64,000 nt of DNA from Caldilineaceae bacterium (GTDB lineage Bacteria > Chloroflexota > Anaerolineae > Caldilineales > Caldilineaceae), in assembly GCA_026708085.1 (NCBI GenBank), contig JAPOVP010000087.1, positions 1 through 64,000 of the forward strand, in the 5' to 3' direction. Of this stretch, positions 35,441 to 43,439 are shown one piece after another. The position numbers and the translations under genes are program-made. A model generated the notes under the pieces. That model was given only the letters and a program-made list of their open reading frames with translations, had not been told where the DNA came from and made no database searches. How positions within the stretch are numbered: position 1 is the stretch's first letter; each line of letters begins with the position of its first letter.

Positions 35441-36880
35441 ATGTCCGACCTTCGCTCGCTGGTGGACCGAGGGCCCGGGCCGCGACACGCTTTTTTGCCC
35501 AGTCTCAATCCTGACTCACTTGCCGAGACACTCGTCGCCTTCGCCAATGGTGAAGGCGGTACTGTCGTTCTGGGGGTTGACTCCAATGGCAGCCGAGGAG
35601 ATCAGCTGGTAGGCGATGATGTGGAGGGTGTGTTGCGGGCGGCCCTGGCCCTTTGCCGCCCGCCAATGCGTACGGCGTGGCAGCAGGAGGAGACGCAGTC
35701 GGGACCTATAGTCTTGCTACGGGTTGATCGCAGCAGCGAGTTGCACATTCTTTCTGACGGACGGGCGTTGGTACGCCGCGGCAGTGAGAATCGACCGCTA
35801 AGCCCGTCGGAATTGGAGATACTGGTGGGGAATCGGGCGATGGGTGAGTTTGAGACCGATGTCGTTCCCGGTTCTGCCAGGGAGGACCTGGACGAGGAGG
35901 TAATCGACGAGTATCTCGAGAGGAGGCAGAAGCGCAACCCGCACGGCGCGCTCTTGCCCAAGAACAGACTGCTGCAACAGATTGGCGCCATAGCCCCTGA
36001 CGGGTCACCGACGGTAAGCGGGATGCTCCTGTTTGGGCAAGAGCCCCAGCTGTTTCTGCCACACAGCCGGGCGGTATTTGTTAAGTTTGATGACAGTCCG
36101 GGCGCCTTCAGAACGGACGAGAGGGCGAGGCTGGCCAAGTCGGCCGGCTCTGAGGCAACAGTTTACCTGGGGAGCGACGCCGGTTCATTCGGTTATGGCC
36201 GCCGCGAAGAGATCACGGGCCCTCTGGCTCGAATAGTCGAGCGCGGCTGGCGGGTCATCTGGGAAGAGATGGGCAAGAAAGCCGTGGTGAAGGGGCTTCA
36301 GCGGGAAGATCAGACGGAGTACCCCCCTTTTGCCGTGCGTGAAGCTCTGGTCAATGCTGTTTGTCACCGGGACTATCGCCTTAGGGGAAGCAGCGTTGAA
36401 ATCCACATGCGCCCAGACAGCCTGGAGATTATCAGTCCCGGCGGGCTGCCGGCGTACATTACGATCGAAAACATTGTTGAGGAACATTACAGCCGCAATC
36501 CTCGTCTGGTCAACGGGCTTTACCAGTGGGGCTATATCGAGGAGCTGGGCCTGGGGGTTGACCGCATGATCGAGGACATGGTGGCGGCAGGGCATCCGCC
36601 CCCGCTGTTCAATGCGAAAAGCCATCGATTCTCGGTCACATTGCAGAACAGGAAAGACCTGGAGAAAATCATCCCGGAATGGGAACAGCACATGAATGAA
36701 CGCCAGCTCAAGGCCATGCAGTTTGTGCAGGCGAACGGGAGCATAAGCAATCGGGACTACCGGCAGCTGTGCACCCATGTTGGAGCGGAAACGTTACGAC
36801 TGGACCTGGTTGACCTGGTGGACAAGAAGCTACTCCTTAAGATCGGCGACAAACGAGGGACCCGATACATTCTCAGATAG
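35441..36880 (+). CDS. AlbA_2/HATPase_c_4-type putative transcriptional regulator
   Basis: A 479-residue protein of the Schlafen-AlbA_2 group. The N-terminal AlbA_2 region has LAETLVAFANGEGGTVVLGV and SGPIVLLRV with GRALVRRGSENRPLS. The later ATP-binding part has FAVREALVNAVCHRDYRLRG and LEIISPGGLP, the HATPase_c_4 signature, then a C-terminal winged-helix-like end. GGGAG lies 10 bases before the ATG at 35441; the upstream ATG at 35432 has a spacing of only one base. Members of this family are predicted DNA-binding regulators. It follows gyrA by 19 bases and is likely co-transcribed. Confidence 0.8.
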   Translation: MSDLRSLVDRGPGPRHAFLPSLNPDSLAETLVAFANGEGGTVVLGVDSNGSRGDQLVGDDVEGVLRAALALCRPPMRTAWQQEETQSGPIVLLRVDRSSELHILSDGRALVRRGSENRPLSPSELEILVGNRAMGEFETDVVPGSAREDLDEEVIDEYLERRQKRNPHGALLPKNRLLQQIGAIAPDGSPTVSGMLLFGQEPQLFLPHSRAVFVKFDDSPGAFRTDERARLAKSAGSEATVYLGSDAGSFGYGRREEITGPLARIVERGWRVIWEEMGKKAVVKGLQREDQTEYPPFAVREALVNAVCHRDYRLRGSSVEIHMRPDSLEIISPGGLPAYITIENIVEEHYSRNPRLVNGLYQWGYIEELGLGVDRMIEDMVAAGHPPPLFNAKSHRFSVTLQNRKDLEKIIPEWEQHMNERQLKAMQFVQANGSISNRDYRQLCTHVGAETLRLDLVDLVDKKLLLKIGDKRGTRYILR

Positions 36881-37070
36881 CAGCAACCGAGCAGTTTCCG
36901 GTACTGGGACCCACGCTCTCGGGATTTGCCGGAGTCTTGCGGTTCTCCTCGCACGTCGATGGTGGCCATTGCAGTTGGCAGTGAAGGCAAGGCGTGAGCA
37001 ATGGCAGGTTGCGCCTCATTCCAGCTCGCGAACTGACAGTGGCTGAGAAGTTACGTCAATAAAGGCTCAG

Positions 37071-37139
37071 TTTGGGATAATTGGGTTATTCATTTGGGAT
37101 AACGGGCCGTTACGAGAGGATAGGCCCTGAATATCCCAA
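37071..37139. repeat. TTTGGGATAA motif cluster, possible operator
   Basis: Two exact direct copies and one degenerate copy are spaced by about one helical turn each, and an inverted copy lies at 37131-37139. This arrangement fits a regulator binding site. The nearest candidate regulator is the protein encoded just upstream (35441-36880). Confidence 0.4.
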
Positions 37140-37289
37140 CGATAATGGAATGGTTTGAATCGAGCTGGAACCCGGAGTCTTCAGGAAAGGATAGCGCTGC
37201 GCTGCTCCGAATCACAGGAGGCACGCTGCGGCCCACTCAGATTGAGGCCGGGTCGCCAAGAAGATGACTTGGCGCTCTTCATACCCCGA

Positions 37290-37319
37290 TTGTTTGCCGT
37301 CAAAGTCGGGTGATATAAT
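37290..37319 (+). promoter_or_regulatory. Predicted lepB promoter
   Basis: TTGTTT (37290-37295) and a consensus TATAAT (37314-37319) are spaced by 18 bases. TG at 37311-37312 makes an extended -10. The expected start is near 37326. Confidence 0.65.
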
Positions 37320-37378
37320 CTAGGTAGACTCTTGCCCTTGGAAAGGGGCGTCTACGCCACGAAACCGGACCCAAGCCA

Positions 37379-38191
37379 TTGCGCCACGATAAGAGAATCC
37401 TGAACGCGACGGAGACCGAATCCGAGAATTCGGCCCAGAGTGACCCGGTCGCGTCTCCAACATCTGAGAGTGACCAAGCATCTGTGGAACATCTGCAGTC
37501 CCGATCAAGAATCGAACGAGGACCTGAAACTCCACTACGCGGCACCAATGGGATGACGACTGCAGTCCCGACTGTCGGCGTCATGTCGGTCGGCGACGGG
37601 CATGTTGCGTTTGCTGACGACCGGAGGGACGATGATGATCCGGGGCTGAAGTCTCTGCTGCGAGAGACGTTGGAAACGGTCATTCTGGCGATCCTCATTT
37701 TCCTGGTGATCCGCAGCCTTGTGCAAAACTATCGTATTGAAGGCCAGTCGATGGAGCCGAACTTCCAACATGGTCAGTATCTGCTCGTAAACAAGCTGGC
37801 CTATCGATTGGGAGAATACCGGCGGGGAGACGTCATAGTCTTCCATTACCCCAACAACCCATCGCAGGACTACATAAAGCGGGTGATCGGTCTGCCGGGT
37901 GACACGGTTGAGTTTCGAGACGGCGTCCTCATTGTAAATGGCCTGACAGTAGAAGAGCCGTATGACCAGATCCCGATTGCACGAGATATTCCGGCGCAGA
38001 CAGTCGCACCCGGATTCTTGTATGTATTGGGAGACAACCGCCCGGCGTCGTCCGACACGCGCACGTGGGGCCAGTTGTCGCAGGAGTTTGTCATCGGTAA
38101 AGCGTGGGTAGCCATTTGGCCAGTTGAAAAGGCTGGCGTGGTAGAGCACCCGGCCATTGAAATAGGGTCGGTATTGGAACTGACTCCATAG
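37379..38191 (+). CDS. lepB: Signal peptidase I
   Basis: A membrane serine protease that removes signal peptides. The transmembrane anchor is at about 99-115 (LETVILAILIFLVIRSL). The catalytic Ser124 is in EGQSMEPNF and Lys167 in DYIKRVIGLPGD. A VLGDNRPASSDTR box and later TWGQLSQEFVIGKAW follow. The start is uncertain: the TTG at 37379 is the first one after the promoter, giving an 85-residue acidic lead, while ATGs at 37553 and 37583 would leave a long leader. The family core is complete in either case. Confidence 0.9.
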   Translation: MRHDKRILNATETESENSAQSDPVASPTSESDQASVEHLQSRSRIERGPETPLRGTNGMTTAVPTVGVMSVGDGHVAFADDRRDDDDPGLKSLLRETLETVILAILIFLVIRSLVQNYRIEGQSMEPNFQHGQYLLVNKLAYRLGEYRRGDVIVFHYPNNPSQDYIKRVIGLPGDTVEFRDGVLIVNGLTVEEPYDQIPIARDIPAQTVAPGFLYVLGDNRPASSDTRTWGQLSQEFVIGKAWVAIWPVEKAGVVEHPAIEIGSVLELTP

Positions 38192-38326
38192 TTCTTTCGG
38201 TCCCTTACCGAAGAGCGAAGATCAGCTTCGCCTTGCGCGGCGATGCCCCGGTTGGTCAGGTGGAGTAACGTTACTGCTAGGGCAGCAGAAGACAGGATGG
38301 TCTGAGGACGAACCGGGAGACTTCGC

Positions 38327-38605
38327 ATGTCAAACGTCAGGGTCAGAGATTTCCTAATTCTTATCGGTCACACGTGGATGTGCCTGGACTGCCGGAGCAA
38401 GCTTCTCGAGAACCCGGAGGCAACTCTCGTCGGCCACAAGTTAAGCGAGTTTGAGCGAGAGAAGCTACTTGCGCTTACCGATAGCTCCTATCGCACGATG
38501 ATGGATCTTGAGGCGGCAACCGGGCTCACTGCCGATGAAGTTTCGCTCGCTATAGATCACCCTCGCTCACGTCTGCGTCATCTGGGTACTCGCGTGCGAG
38601 GGTAG
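38327..38605 (+). CDS. Small hypothetical protein with a CxxC pair
   Basis: A 92-residue protein beginning MSNVRVRDFLILIGHTW, with CLDC at about residues 19-22. A helical C-terminal half carries TMMDLEAATGLTADEVSLAI. GGGAG lies 7 bases before the ATG. The CxxC may bind a metal or be redox-active. The helical part resembles a short helix-turn-helix, but no family is clear. The next gene follows within 20 bases. Confidence 0.55.
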   Translation: MSNVRVRDFLILIGHTWMCLDCRSKLLENPEATLVGHKLSEFEREKLLALTDSSYRTMMDLEAATGLTADEVSLAIDHPRSRLRHLGTRVRG

Positions 38606-38624
38606 AAGGAATGCAGACCCATGC

Positions 38625-39062
38625 GTGCGGCCGTCGGTGAGTCAGCAGACTGTGGACATTCCAACGCTTTTTGACCGTTACGAGTGGGGGTTCGAGACGG
38701 TCGAGCCCGGCATCTGGCGCAGCACATTTGCCGACGAACAGGACGAGGAGTTCGATCTCTATGTGGCCGACAGCGAGGAATGGCTGCACTTTGCCGTAAC
38801 ACCTTTCACCCCTGCTCCCGCGCCGGAGTGCCGGCAAAAACTCACGTCCCTGCTGCTGAACTTGAATCAATCGGTACGGCTAGTCCGATTCGCTACGGAC
38901 AGCGATGGCGACGTCTCTCTGCTGGCGGACTTGCCACGAGCAACCCTGTCCTTTGCCCTCTTTGCAGCGACCATGGACGCCCTCATCCACTATACGCGGG
39001 AGCTGGCCACCCCGGTGGGCAGGGCCGCGACCGACCCCCGCTTTGAAGTGTCGTTCCCCTAG
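38625..39062 (+). CDS. YbjN-like protein
   Basis: A 145-residue acidic protein with a YbjN / type III chaperone-like fold. Visible parts are DIPTLFDRYEWGFETVEPG, LTSLLLNLNQSVRLVRFAT and FALFAATMDALIHYTREL. No ATG exists in this frame before the domain; the GTG at 38625 is taken, with GTGs at 38637 and 38652 as alternatives. It follows the CxxC protein by 19 bases. Proteins of this fold bind or stabilise partner proteins; the partner here is unknown. Confidence 0.65.
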   Translation: MRPSVSQQTVDIPTLFDRYEWGFETVEPGIWRSTFADEQDEEFDLYVADSEEWLHFAVTPFTPAPAPECRQKLTSLLLNLNQSVRLVRFATDSDGDVSLLADLPRATLSFALFAATMDALIHYTRELATPVGRAATDPRFEVSFP

Positions 39063-39092
39063 CCAGAGGCTCACCCACAAGAGGAGATTGCA

Positions 39093-39842
39093 ATGGCCAA
39101 AGCGCTGGCAGCTCGGTGGCTGCCGATATTGGAGCCGTTGGGCGTCAGACGCCCGGGCGACGTCGGCTGGATTCATGGCGCCAACAGATCGCAGGCCCTG
39201 CTGGGCGCGCTGTCAGACCAGAGAGTACAGTTCATAGAGGGTGATATTTCGCTGGTTGGGGGAGAGATCATCATGGCCCATCCTCCGGTAGCGGAGAGCG
39301 ATCTGAGCTTTGAGAGGTGGTTGGACCTTACGGTTGCCGCGGGGAAGGGCGCGAAACTTGACTTCAAGTCGCCGGAAGCGGTAGTCCCATGTCTCACCTA
39401 CGCGGCAAAACGGGCTGCAGGCAAGATACCTCTGTGCGCCAATGCTGATATCCTGGCCGGCCCTGGTGGAGACGAGGCGCTGTTCAGACCAGACAAATTT
39501 GTGAGCCAATGCAGAAGTCTCTTGCCCCGGGCCTTTCTTTCACTCGGTTGGACCGTTGAAGAAGGAGATCCAGGTTATACAGGGGCGATGATCGACGCGA
39601 TGCTGGAGTTTCTGGCGAAGGTTGACGCAGAAGTCACTCTGTGCTTTTTTGCGGGTTACCTGCCAGATGTCTGGCCGCGAGTGGAGGAGATTTTGGAGGA
39701 GACCGATTACACTCTAACCATCTGGGGCAAGATCAGAGACAGAAAGCTTGAATCATGGATACGGGACAACACTCCTGCGGAGCGCTGTTTCTATGACATA
39801 CAGTGGAGCGACGGTACACAGATACACCTGGCACAGTCCTGA
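39093..39842 (+). CDS. FAM151/menorin-like protein (DUF2181)
   Basis: A 249-residue soluble protein. The sequence follows the animal FAM151/menorin pattern: GWIHGANRSQALLGALSD, then IEGDISL and IIMAHPP, then LSFERWLDLTVAAGKGAKLD and DFKSPEAVVP. The IEGDI/MAHPP/KLDFK series resembles the metal-binding strands of the GDPD/PLC-like phosphodiesterase superfamily. AGAGGAG lies before the ATG. No signal peptide is seen, unlike many animal forms. The bacterial function is unknown. It is the last of a three-gene same-strand set. Confidence 0.8.
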   Translation: MAKALAARWLPILEPLGVRRPGDVGWIHGANRSQALLGALSDQRVQFIEGDISLVGGEIIMAHPPVAESDLSFERWLDLTVAAGKGAKLDFKSPEAVVPCLTYAAKRAAGKIPLCANADILAGPGGDEALFRPDKFVSQCRSLLPRAFLSLGWTVEEGDPGYTGAMIDAMLEFLAKVDAEVTLCFFAGYLPDVWPRVEEILEETDYTLTIWGKIRDRKLESWIRDNTPAERCFYDIQWSDGTQIHLAQS

Positions 39843-39879
39843 ACCTTGCCGCCCAGTCAGCGTAGAAATGCCGCCGTGT

Positions 39880-41508
39880 TCACCGCCTGAGAGGCCAGGG
39901 CAGCACACCAACTCGTTCGGCCCAGTTTCGGTATAGGCCGGCGAACTCCTCAACCTTGGGCGGATTCTTGTCACTCAGATCGTTCAGTTCGGTCCGGTCC
40001 TCCTGCATGTCGTAAAGTTCCCAACTGCCTCCAAATCTACTGACCAGCTTCCACTGCCCCAAGCGGACGGCTCGATTTCCTTCGTGTTCCCAAAAAATGT
40101 GGCTTAGCCGACTCCATTTGCCGCCTCTCAGCAACGGCAGGAAGCTCTCTCCTTCCAGAGGCTGTACGGGACGCCCGTCGTACTCGGCAGGGTGAGGAAT
40201 CCCAGCGGCGTCAAGGAAAGTCGGCAGAATATCGATGATATGACAGGCCTCGTGCACGATCTGATTGGGTTGAATTGCCGAAGGCCAGTAGGCGATGAGG
40301 GGCGTGGAGATGCCGCCTTCGTGAACCCAATGCTTATAAAGGCGGAAGGGGGCATTGGAAGCATTTGCCCAGGGGAGGTCGTAGCTCATGAAAGTGTGAG
40401 GGCCCCCGGGAAGAATGGCGGGCTCGTTACCGACACGCATCGGCCTGCCATCGGGCGTCCAGTCGCTGTAACGGTCGACCCAGCCGTTTTCGGCGAGGAA
40501 TTCAGCGCAGCCGCCGTTATCTGACAGGAAGAGAATTAGCGTGTTGTCGTCGAGCTGCGAGTCCCTCAACGCGGACAAGATGCGCCCGATTCCCTGATCC
40601 ATCCGGTCTATTTGCGCGGCGTAGACAGCCATGCGCATGTCCTCCCAATCGAGGTTGCGCGCGTCCTGCCAAGGGGGCGCGGTATCGTCGCGGGGAGAGA
40701 TAGGCCAGCGGCTGTCCAGCACACCCATACCTTTGAGCTCCTCGTGCCGCGCGGTACGCAGCGCGTCCCATCCTCCCTTGCGATAGGTCCCTTCGTACCT
40801 GGCGATGTCTTCCGGCAATGCGTGCAGCGGCCAGTGGGGGGCGGTGTAGGCCACATAGAGGAAGAAAGGATCGTCGGTTCGGGAGGCCTCTTCGATCATC
40901 CTGGCGGCCTGGTCGCTGATGGCATCGGTGTAATAGTAGGCGTCGGATGCGGCGGACTGGTCTTCCTGCCCGTTTCCCTGACTCTCCAACGCCTCCCCAG
41001 CTGCGACGAAGGAATCGTCTTCCATAAGCGAATATGGCGAGAAGAAGCTGCCGGCGCCGTCCAGTGTACCGTAGTAGCGGTCGAAGCCTCTTTGGCGAGG
41101 TGTCGGATGTCCCTCTTCGCCGGGTCGCCAGGATTCCGGCCTGGTTGGGTCGTAGGCGCCGCCAACGTGCCATTTTCCGGACATGTATGTGCGGTAGCCG
41201 CCGCTCTTGAGCGCCTCTGCGATGGTCACGACGTCGTCACGCAGGTATCCCTGGTAGGCGGGTGAACCGGAGTTCTCCATCATGTGGCCGATGCCTGCTT
41301 GATGGGGATAGGCGCCTGTGAGCATGCAGGCGCGGGTCGGGCAGCAACGCGCATAGTTGTACATCTGGGAGAAACGCATTCCGCCGCGGGCCAGCCGGTC
41401 CAAGTTAGGCGTCCGGACTTCCGAGCCATAGCAGCCGATATCAGAATACCCCATGTCGTCCACGAGAATAAGGACGAAGTTCGGGCGCGACGTAGAAGTT
41501 TCTGTCAT
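39880..41508 (-). CDS. Type I sulfatase (arylsulfatase family)
   Basis: A 542-residue sulfatase that cleaves sulfate esters with a formylglycine residue. The metal aspartates are DD17-18 (LILVDDMGYSD). The modified Cys is Cys55 in the CxPxR motif (C55-C-P-T-R59), followed by ACMLTG. The GKWHVGG and LSDNGGC strings complete the active site. No signal peptide is visible, so it is either cytoplasmic or exported another way. GGAGACTCAG precedes the ATG. A formylglycine-generating enzyme gene is not in the window. The substrate cannot be told. Confidence 0.92.
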   Translation of the reverse strand: MTETSTSRPNFVLILVDDMGYSDIGCYGSEVRTPNLDRLARGGMRFSQMYNYARCCPTRACMLTGAYPHQAGIGHMMENSGSPAYQGYLRDDVVTIAEALKSGGYRTYMSGKWHVGGAYDPTRPESWRPGEEGHPTPRQRGFDRYYGTLDGAGSFFSPYSLMEDDSFVAAGEALESQGNGQEDQSAASDAYYYTDAISDQAARMIEEASRTDDPFFLYVAYTAPHWPLHALPEDIARYEGTYRKGGWDALRTARHEELKGMGVLDSRWPISPRDDTAPPWQDARNLDWEDMRMAVYAAQIDRMDQGIGRILSALRDSQLDDNTLILFLSDNGGCAEFLAENGWVDRYSDWTPDGRPMRVGNEPAILPGGPHTFMSYDLPWANASNAPFRLYKHWVHEGGISTPLIAYWPSAIQPNQIVHEACHIIDILPTFLDAAGIPHPAEYDGRPVQPLEGESFLPLLRGGKWSRLSHIFWEHEGNRAVRLGQWKLVSRFGGSWELYDMQEDRTELNDLSDKNPPKVEEFAGLYRNWAERVGVLPWPLRR

Positions 41509-41619
41509 CTGAGTCTCCGTGGGGCAGGACAGATCTGCAAGGGAAACGAGGATTGCGGGTGTTCTTGGGGCGTGGAATTCGCGTCTGGTCAGGCGCGTCC
41601 GTGTTCAGGCCGCCCTTGC

Positions 41620-43005
41620 TCAGCCGAGGGTCAAGTGAGGCGTTTTCTCCTGGACGTAGGGTTTGACGACCTCCAGACTCTGGCCCATCACGTCGACGGC
41701 TACGTCGACTTCCTTTTCCGACATGGGTGTGGAGATGGCGTACTGGCACCTGGGCGCGCTGAATATGCCGCGATTCATCATTTCCAGGTGTAGCAGGCCG
41801 GGCAGGTCCTGCGCCCTCTCTTGCGCGGCTACGGCGTCGCGGGCGTCTCTTATCTTCTCGTCGCTCCAGTGGATGCGAATAATTGACCCTGAACCCACGG
41901 CGCGTATGCTCACGCCAGCGGCCTGGAATGCCGCGTTGAGCCCGTTTCTCAACCTCTGGCCCAACTCATTAACTCTTGCCACCTGATCGGCTTCATATTC
42001 CTTCATGGTTGCCAGACCCGCGGCCATCGTGATGTTGTTGCCGTTGAAGGTGCCATTATGCGGGATAGTCATAGGGTGGGTGGGGTCGAAAGGCGCCATG
42101 ATTTCTTTGCGCCCGCCAAAGGCGGCAAGCGGAAGGCCGCCGCCGATGAACTTTGCGATCGAGGTCAGGTCAGGCGTCACCCCAATAGTGGCCTGGAAGC
42201 CACCTACGTCCTGTCGGAAGGTCATGATCTCGTCAAAGATTAGGAGTACGTCGAATTCATCGGCAAGCTGCCTGACTCCCTGGAGGTACCCAGGTTCGGG
42301 TTCAACTCCGCCGCCGGCACCGAGCGCGGGTTCCAGGATAATGCCGGCGATTTCGCCGCCACGGGCGCGTAGCACGTCGCGAAGTGCATCGAGATCATTA
42401 AATGGCGCCACCAACATTCCTGCCAACGTCGCTTTGGGCACGCCTCTGCTTGAGAGTTTAGGACGGGGAAGCCCTTCTTCTGTGGTATCCGGTTGCATGT
42501 TCAGCTGAACGTAGTCGTGGGAGCCGTGGTACCCGCCGTCCATCTTGATGATGATGTCCCTGCCGGTGAAGGCCCGCGCGGCGCGCATCGCCAATAAGGT
42601 GGCTTCCGTGCCGGAGTTGCAGTAGCGGACGCTGTCAAAGCTGGGAACGCGACTGCAGAGCATCTCTGCGTGTTCTACCGTAACTTCGGCAGCGGAACCG
42701 AGAACCGTGCCTCGGGCGGCCTGTTCCTGGATGGCACCGACGGTTGCAGGGTGGGCATGGCCGTGGATCAGGGATGTGTAGTTGTTGAGAAAGTCGATGT
42801 ACTGGTTCTCGTCATAGTCGTAGAGAAAACAGCCTTCTCCGCGAGTCATGTAGGCAGGATAGGGTGTGTAATAGGAAGCTGCCCTGGTGTCCCCACCGGG
42901 CATAGACTCTTTGGCGCGCGTGTCCCACTCGCTGGATCCGTGCGTACGCTGGCGAAAGGTCTCGGTGATCAGTTTGGCGGCGTCCTGTCCTGGTTTGGTG
43001 CTCAC
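41620..43005 (-). CDS. PLP-dependent aminotransferase, glutamate-1-semialdehyde aminomutase-like
   Basis: A 461-residue class III aminotransferase. The N-terminal part has GYHGSHDY and the cofactor Asp in LLIFDEIMTFR. The Schiff-base Lys is in SIAKFIGGGLPLAAFGG. The layout is that of HemL, but no haem genes adjoin and the gene lies with a sulfatase, so a specialised transaminase is more likely. GGAGG six bases before the GTG at 43005 decides the start; the open frame extends to 43410. A clear promoter precedes it at 43169-43197. Confidence 0.85.
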   Translation of the reverse strand: MSTKPGQDAAKLITETFRQRTHGSSEWDTRAKESMPGGDTRAASYYTPYPAYMTRGEGCFLYDYDENQYIDFLNNYTSLIHGHAHPATVGAIQEQAARGTVLGSAAEVTVEHAEMLCSRVPSFDSVRYCNSGTEATLLAMRAARAFTGRDIIIKMDGGYHGSHDYVQLNMQPDTTEEGLPRPKLSSRGVPKATLAGMLVAPFNDLDALRDVLRARGGEIAGIILEPALGAGGGVEPEPGYLQGVRQLADEFDVLLIFDEIMTFRQDVGGFQATIGVTPDLTSIAKFIGGGLPLAAFGGRKEIMAPFDPTHPMTIPHNGTFNGNNITMAAGLATMKEYEADQVARVNELGQRLRNGLNAAFQAAGVSIRAVGSGSIIRIHWSDEKIRDARDAVAAQERAQDLPGLLHLEMMNRGIFSAPRCQYAISTPMSEKEVDVAVDVMGQSLEVVKPYVQEKTPHLTLG

Positions 43006-43168
43006 GGCAGACCTCCATGGCGCCCTATTTCGGCACCGGTAATTGTCTCTTGCAGAATTGGCCCAACATTGAAGCCTGCGGCCTCTTACGAGTACTGCAG
43101 AAAAGGAGATGCGGGAAGAGGAAGAGGCAGGCGGATCACCAAGGTTCCAGGCTTCACTCACCGGTGGG

Positions 43169-43197
43169 ATTGTAGCATACAGTTTCGGTGGCAACAA
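43169..43197 (-). promoter_or_regulatory. Predicted promoter of the aminotransferase gene
   Basis: On the minus strand TTGTTG (43192-43197) and TACAAT (43169-43174) are spaced by 17 bases, with TGC directly before the -10 (extended type). The leader is about 155 bases. Confidence 0.6.
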
Positions 43198-43222
43198 CGG
43201 ACTCATCACGGCAGAGGGCTTG

Positions 43223-43251
43223 GGGGCACCCAGAAGGGGTGCCCCTTTTTT
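43223..43251 (+). terminator. Strong intrinsic terminator with no gene upstream
   Basis: GGGGCACCC and GGGTGCCCC form a perfect 9-bp stem over AGAAG, followed by TTTTTT. No plus-strand gene lies within the 200 bases before it. It precedes the LysM/YkuD gene by about 190 bases, so it may end a small RNA or attenuate a leader. Confidence 0.75.
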
Positions 43252-43439
43252 CGTTGTTGGAGATGGAATGTCTGTTTGCAGAAGGCTCGAACGGCTCAAT
43301 TTATCAGGAGGGAACAGAACAGTGAGGGCTGCCGTCTTAGTTTTTGGTTGGAAAGCTCGGCGACCTGGGTCTGTCTTCAGAATCAGGTCGCAAAGTCGGA
43401 AGGTTTTCACGCAATCATTTACCGCAAGTGAGGTGGGGA

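Larger units (their letters stand above)
36881..37378. other. Intergenic region before lepB with repeated motif
   Basis: No gene is supported. TTTGGGATAA occurs at 37071-37080 and 37093-37102, with a degenerate TTGGGTTAT between, and an inverted ATATCCCAA at 37131-37139. The lepB promoter is at 37290-37319. Confidence 0.6.
43006..43439. other. Divergent intergenic region with promoter and orphan terminator
   Basis: No gene is supported. It holds a minus-strand promoter (43169-43197) and a plus-strand terminator hairpin (43223-43251). The plus-strand gene at 43440 lies beyond the terminator. A 115-residue frame across the region has no family features. Confidence 0.6.

Noticed and set aside
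37553-38191. A shorter lepB start at ATG 37553 or 37583.
   Set aside because: It cannot be excluded, but the promoter at 37290-37319 and the open frame from the TTG at 37379 favour the longer form. It is kept as an alternative only.
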